Made by a program: the position numbers and the translations under genes | Part shown: piece after piece, positions 61,477 through 64,000 of the stretch | How positions within the stretch are numbered: the first letter of the stretch is position 1 | Layout: every line of letters begins with the position of its first letter | Notes under the pieces: model-generated | Told to the model about the DNA's origin: nothing | Seen by the model: the letters and a program-made list of their open reading frames with translations, nothing else | Database searches by the model: none | Source: Gordonia effusa NBRC 100432 | GTDB taxonomy: Bacteria; Actinomycetota; Actinomycetes; Mycobacteriales; Mycobacteriaceae | DNA length: 64,000 nucleotides | Direction: 5' to 3' | Assembly: GCF_000241305.1 (NCBI RefSeq) | Contig: NZ_BAEH01000110.1 | Coordinates: forward strand, 1-64,000

Positions 61477-61502
61477 ATACCCGCCTTCCTGGTGACCGAA
61501 AC
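61477..61502 (-). promoter_or_regulatory. SigF-type promoter of proline-rich gene
   Basis: GTTT (61499-61502), 16 nt and GGGTAT (61477-61482) on the minus strand, fully matching. Transcription would start about 30 nt before the ATG, leaving room for the AAGGAG site. Confidence 0.85.
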
Positions 61503-61603
61503 GCTGCGAGGTAGCCATCGGCGTGAAGCGTTGCTAGGCTCGAAAGCACGGTTGACACCACAGCCGTCCTGGCGGTTCCGCCGCCGTTAACGGGAGTTTC
61601 ACC

Positions 61604-62050
61604 GTGGCAAATTTTCTCTCCACCAATCCTTTGCAAGATGCAGTTTTCATCAATGGTTCGCCCGCAGCTCCTCCTGCGGCCAGTGTCAAAGAGTGCGACG
61701 TGGTGTTCGCCGAGGTTGACGGGGTTACCCTCGCTACGTTCACCGGCTCGATAGACGCTGGCACTATTGCGGATTTCGACGGTTACCTAGCCAGTGCCTG
61801 TGCGACCGGAACCGGGCGCTTGGTTTTAGACATGTCCGGTGTTGACTTTCTCAATGTCGAAGGCATCGCGCTTCTGCAAGACGCCGCCCGGCTACTTTCG
61901 AACGCGGGCGGAGCGATGGCGGTCAGTGGCGGACGCGCGGTGAGTCGCCCGCTGCGTCGCACCGGCCTCACCTGCTTGATTCCCGTCTTCGATTGGCTGC
62001 CAAAGGCTTTCGATGCGGTAGGCGGACATGCTCCTAACCGCATGACATAA
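61604..62050 (+). CDS. STAS-domain anti-sigma factor antagonist-like protein
   Basis: The 148-residue protein has a STAS fold: FAEVDGVTLATFTGSIDAGT, LVLDMSGVDFLNVEGIALL and a last helix. Such proteins bind anti-sigma factors and are switched by phosphorylation of a serine in a D-S-S-G-type motif. Here the motif reads N84-V85-E86-G87, so Glu stands at the position usually phosphorylated. It could act as a constitutive, phosphomimetic partner or have lost that control. GTG start with GGGAG upstream. A SigF-RsbW pair is 8 kb away. Confidence 0.85.
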   Translation: MANFLSTNPLQDAVFINGSPAAPPAASVKECDVVFAEVDGVTLATFTGSIDAGTIADFDGYLASACATGTGRLVLDMSGVDFLNVEGIALLQDAARLLSNAGGAMAVSGGRAVSRPLRRTGLTCLIPVFDWLPKAFDAVGGHAPNRMT

Positions 62051-62156
62051 GTTTCTCCGTCGATGTTTGGCGCGGTGACATGAGGGGCAATCCTCTAGTT
62101 GGCGGTAAACGCTGACCGAGCTCCCAGCGCGCCCGGCGTCGACCAGAGGAGGAACT

Positions 62157-62228
62157 GTGAGCACAGCGCAGTCTGCTAGTTGTACGGCCGCCCAGTTCAT
62201 CAGGCCGCTTGCCCGCGCGGCATATTAG
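62157..62228 (+). CDS. Possible 23-residue leader peptide
   Basis: GTG at 62157 follows GAGGAGGAACT, a very strong ribosome site. The peptide MSTAQSASCTAAQFIRPLAR plus AAY stops seven nt before the GTG of the next gene. The downstream gene has no good ribosome site of its own, so translation may be coupled. Alternatively this is a remnant 5' end. The 105 nt before it hold a weak SigF-like GTTT-N16-GGGCAA at 62065-62090. Confidence 0.4.
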   Translation: MSTAQSASCTAAQFIRPLARAAY

Positions 62229-62235
62229 GCGTCCC

Positions 62236-62712
62236 GTGCGCTTGAGCGGTCGGATACGGCGAACAGCCGTCGCGGTAATCGTCGTCGCAGCGACGGCCGT
62301 TGGCGGCGCGGCATGTGCCCGTGCCCCAGGCGGACCGCAGGGGGAATTGTCAAAGGTCGCCGCCGACTCCGCAAGTGCGCTGGCTTCTACCCAGATCGGT
62401 TTGACCGCGTGGGAGCATCGACGGATCCGGCGGTCGCAGTTGACGGTGCTGGTCGACGATATGGTCGGTCAAGCCGTCACCGCATATGGTGCGGCAGCCA
62501 CGTTGAAGGTCGAATCGCACGATGACGCGCAACTGCGTGACGCGGTGATGGTCGACCTCGGCACTGCCTGCGAGGTGTTGGTTGGATTCAAGCAGATCGT
62601 CGGCTCGGCACCCGAAGGTCAGCATGTACCAGCGTCGGCCTTGAGTCGGATTCTCGATCGTCTCCGGCACGTCGCCGACGATCCTGCCTCCGCCACGGCG
62701 GGCAAGGGCTGA
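62236..62712 (+). CDS. Putative lipoprotein, 158 aa
   Basis: GTG at 62236 gives a basic N-terminus, a hydrophobic stretch VAVIVVAATAVGGAAC with a possible lipobox cysteine, then a helical extracytoplasmic domain with a single further cysteine. A TTG at 62209 would add nine residues without a ribosome site. No family is recognised. It ends five nt before the NRAMP-like gene, so the two are probably one operon and may work together at the membrane. Confidence 0.65.
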   Translation: MRLSGRIRRTAVAVIVVAATAVGGAACARAPGGPQGELSKVAADSASALASTQIGLTAWEHRRIRRSQLTVLVDDMVGQAVTAYGAAATLKVESHDDAQLRDAVMVDLGTACEVLVGFKQIVGSAPEGQHVPASALSRILDRLRHVADDPASATAGKG

Positions 62713-62717
62713 CCGGT

Positions 62718-63947
62718 ATGCGAAAAATCTTCGCCTTGGCTCTGGGAGTCCTCACCGCCATCGGCGGATTTCTGGATATTGGAGACATCGTCACCAATGC
62801 CGTCGTGGGTTCTCGGTTTGGATTGTCGCTCGTGTGGGTCGTGCCGCTGGGCGTGCTCGGGATTTGTGTCTTCGCGGAAATGTCGGGACGGGTCGCCGCG
62901 ATAAGTGGCCGGGCGACCTTCGAAATTATTCGTGAGCGCCTTGGGCCACGGATGGGTGCCCTCAACCTGATTGGGTCGTTACTGGTCACCGCCCTCACGC
63001 TGACGGCTGAGCTTGGCGGCATCACCCTTGCGTTGCAACTGGCGACCGGTGTGTCGCCGCTGATGTTGCTGCCCGTCGCGGCATTCGCGGTCTGGATTGT
63101 CTTGTGGCGGGTCAAATTCAAAGTCCTGGAGAACGTCACCGGGATCCTAGGTCTGTCCCTGCTGGTATTCGCGGTGACATTTGTTGTGCTAGCCCCGCCG
63201 GCTGGCGACGTCGTGCATCACATCTTGCATCCGTCGGTACCCGAGAGCGAATCGATCCTCACGTATTGGTACTACGCGGTGGCGCTGTTCGGTGCCGCGA
63301 TGACCCCGTACGAAGTCTTTTTCTTCTCCTCCGGAGCTGTCGAAGACGGTTGGACCGTCAAGGACCTCGGGACCGCCCGCCTCAATGTGCTGATCGGATT
63401 TCCGCTGGGTGGTTTGCTGTCAATCGCTCTGGCCGGCAGCGCGGCATTCTTGCTAATGCCGGCCGAGATTAGCGTGAGTTCCCTATCCGAAGTTGTATTG
63501 CCGGTGGCGCAGGCCGGTGGCCAGATCGCGGTCGCGTTCGCATTGATTGGCATCGCTGCCGCGACGATGGGCGCATCGTTGGAAACGGCGTTGTCGACCG
63601 GTTACACGATCTCGCAATACGCGGGATGGTCTTGGGGAAAGGCGCACAAACCACGGGACGCCGCCCGCTTCCACGTGGCGCTCATCCTGTTTATCCTGGC
63701 CGGGGCGCTACTGCTCACCACTGGGGTTGACCCGATCGCGGTGACCGAATATTCGGTGGTGTTCTCGGCGGTCGCATTGCCATTGACCTATCTGCCCATC
63801 CTCATCGTTTCGAATGATCCTCAGTACATGGGCGACAAGGTGAACGGGAGACTGATGAACGCGGCCGGTTTAGCATTCCTGGTGATTATCGTCGTGGTCT
63901 CACTAGCGGCGATCCCGTTGTTGGTCGTGACTGGGGCGGGCCGCTGA
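62718..63947 (+). CDS. NRAMP-family divalent metal transporter, atypical
   Basis: The 409-residue protein has about 11 helices and the NRAMP layout. In helix 1 the canonical DPGN reads D20-I21-G22-D23, and in helix 6 the canonical MPH reads M195-T196-P197-Y198-E199. It therefore keeps Asp and Met but lacks the standard Asn and His. Such changes occur in clades with altered metal use. Substrate could be Mn, Fe, Mg or none of these. No terminator is seen before the window end. Confidence 0.82.
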   Translation: MRKIFALALGVLTAIGGFLDIGDIVTNAVVGSRFGLSLVWVVPLGVLGICVFAEMSGRVAAISGRATFEIIRERLGPRMGALNLIGSLLVTALTLTAELGGITLALQLATGVSPLMLLPVAAFAVWIVLWRVKFKVLENVTGILGLSLLVFAVTFVVLAPPAGDVVHHILHPSVPESESILTYWYYAVALFGAAMTPYEVFFFSSGAVEDGWTVKDLGTARLNVLIGFPLGGLLSIALAGSAAFLLMPAEISVSSLSEVVLPVAQAGGQIAVAFALIGIAAATMGASLETALSTGYTISQYAGWSWGKAHKPRDAARFHVALILFILAGALLLTTGVDPIAVTEYSVVFSAVALPLTYLPILIVSNDPQYMGDKVNGRLMNAAGLAFLVIIVVVSLAAIPLLVVTGAGR

Positions 63948-64000
63948 CCGGCGCGGAGTTCGCTCGAATTGGCAGGGCGATAGTCGAGTAGGTTGACGCT
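63948..64000. other. Window end, no feature seen
   Basis: The last 53 nt after the NRAMP-like stop contain no ORF start, hairpin or repeat that I can support. Confidence 0.7.

Noticed and set aside
1-64000. tRNA or rRNA genes and complete insertion sequences or prophage
   Set aside because: I found no cloverleaf-like sequence, no transposase or integrase ORF and no phage structural gene. Absence is by reading only; a tRNAscan and IS search would settle it.

Overview
The window (64 kb, high GC) comes from a mycolic-acid actinobacterium of the order Mycobacteriales, most like the Gordonia/Williamsia group. The reasons are the rplJ-rplL-mkl-rpoB-rpoC backbone, a complete mce locus with Mce-associated genes, a UsfX/SigF pair of mycobacterial type, many GTG/TTG starts and tight ATGA-type overlaps. 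The genus cannot be fixed from the sequence alone.

Layout. (1) 1-10.0 kb: a complete type I-E CRISPR-Cas system on the minus strand, in the order cas3-cse1-cse2-cas7-cas5-cas6e-cas1-cas2-array. At least 18 repeats are in view and the array probably continues off the left edge. (2) 10.0-10.8 kb: a structured region upstream of cas3 that holds one isolated CRISPR-repeat-like unit, then small plus-strand ORFs. (3) 10.8-13.3 kb: a GH76-type glycosidase and rplJ-rplL with leader and intergenic attenuator-like structures. (4) 13.6-26.0 kb: the ATPase Mkl/MceG, two YrbE permeases, MceA-F and two Mce-associated proteins, all lying between rplL and rpoB. (5) 26.3-33.9 kb: rpoB and rpoC. (6) 34-38.3 kb: a lipoprotein, and a threonine-aldolase-like enzyme coupled to a large DUF6421-like protein. 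(7) 38.4-46.0 kb: a probable organosulfur or sulfonate cluster with MFS, flavin monooxygenase, SsuABC-like ABC system, IclR regulator and TauD-like dioxygenase. An exact 15-nt putative operator occurs twice in it. (8) 46.2-53.1 kb: acyl-CoA synthetase, deazaflavin-dependent reductase, VOC protein, DUF559-type nuclease, DUF427 protein, DinB2-like polymerase and secreted lipase. (9) 53.1-62 kb: a general-stress island with rsbW/usfX-sigF, Dps, flavodoxin-like reductase, glycosyltransferase, ChaB, CinA-C, CsbD, SDR, PAS-ANTAR, DUF6328, a proline-rich protein and a STAS protein. Seven sites of the form GTTT-N16-GGG(T/A)A lie in front of genes here. (10) 62-64 kb: a leader ORF, a lipoprotein and an atypical NRAMP-family transporter.

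The most notable observations are the solitary repeat unit beside the cas promoter, the seven SigF-type promoters with identical 16-nt spacing (two of them predicting leaderless mRNAs), the shared IclR-type operator, a family of dispersed hairpins with a GGGCA/TGCCC apex, and a DinB2-like polymerase with glutamine at the steric-gate position. All functional statements rest on reading motifs and context. No database search was run.
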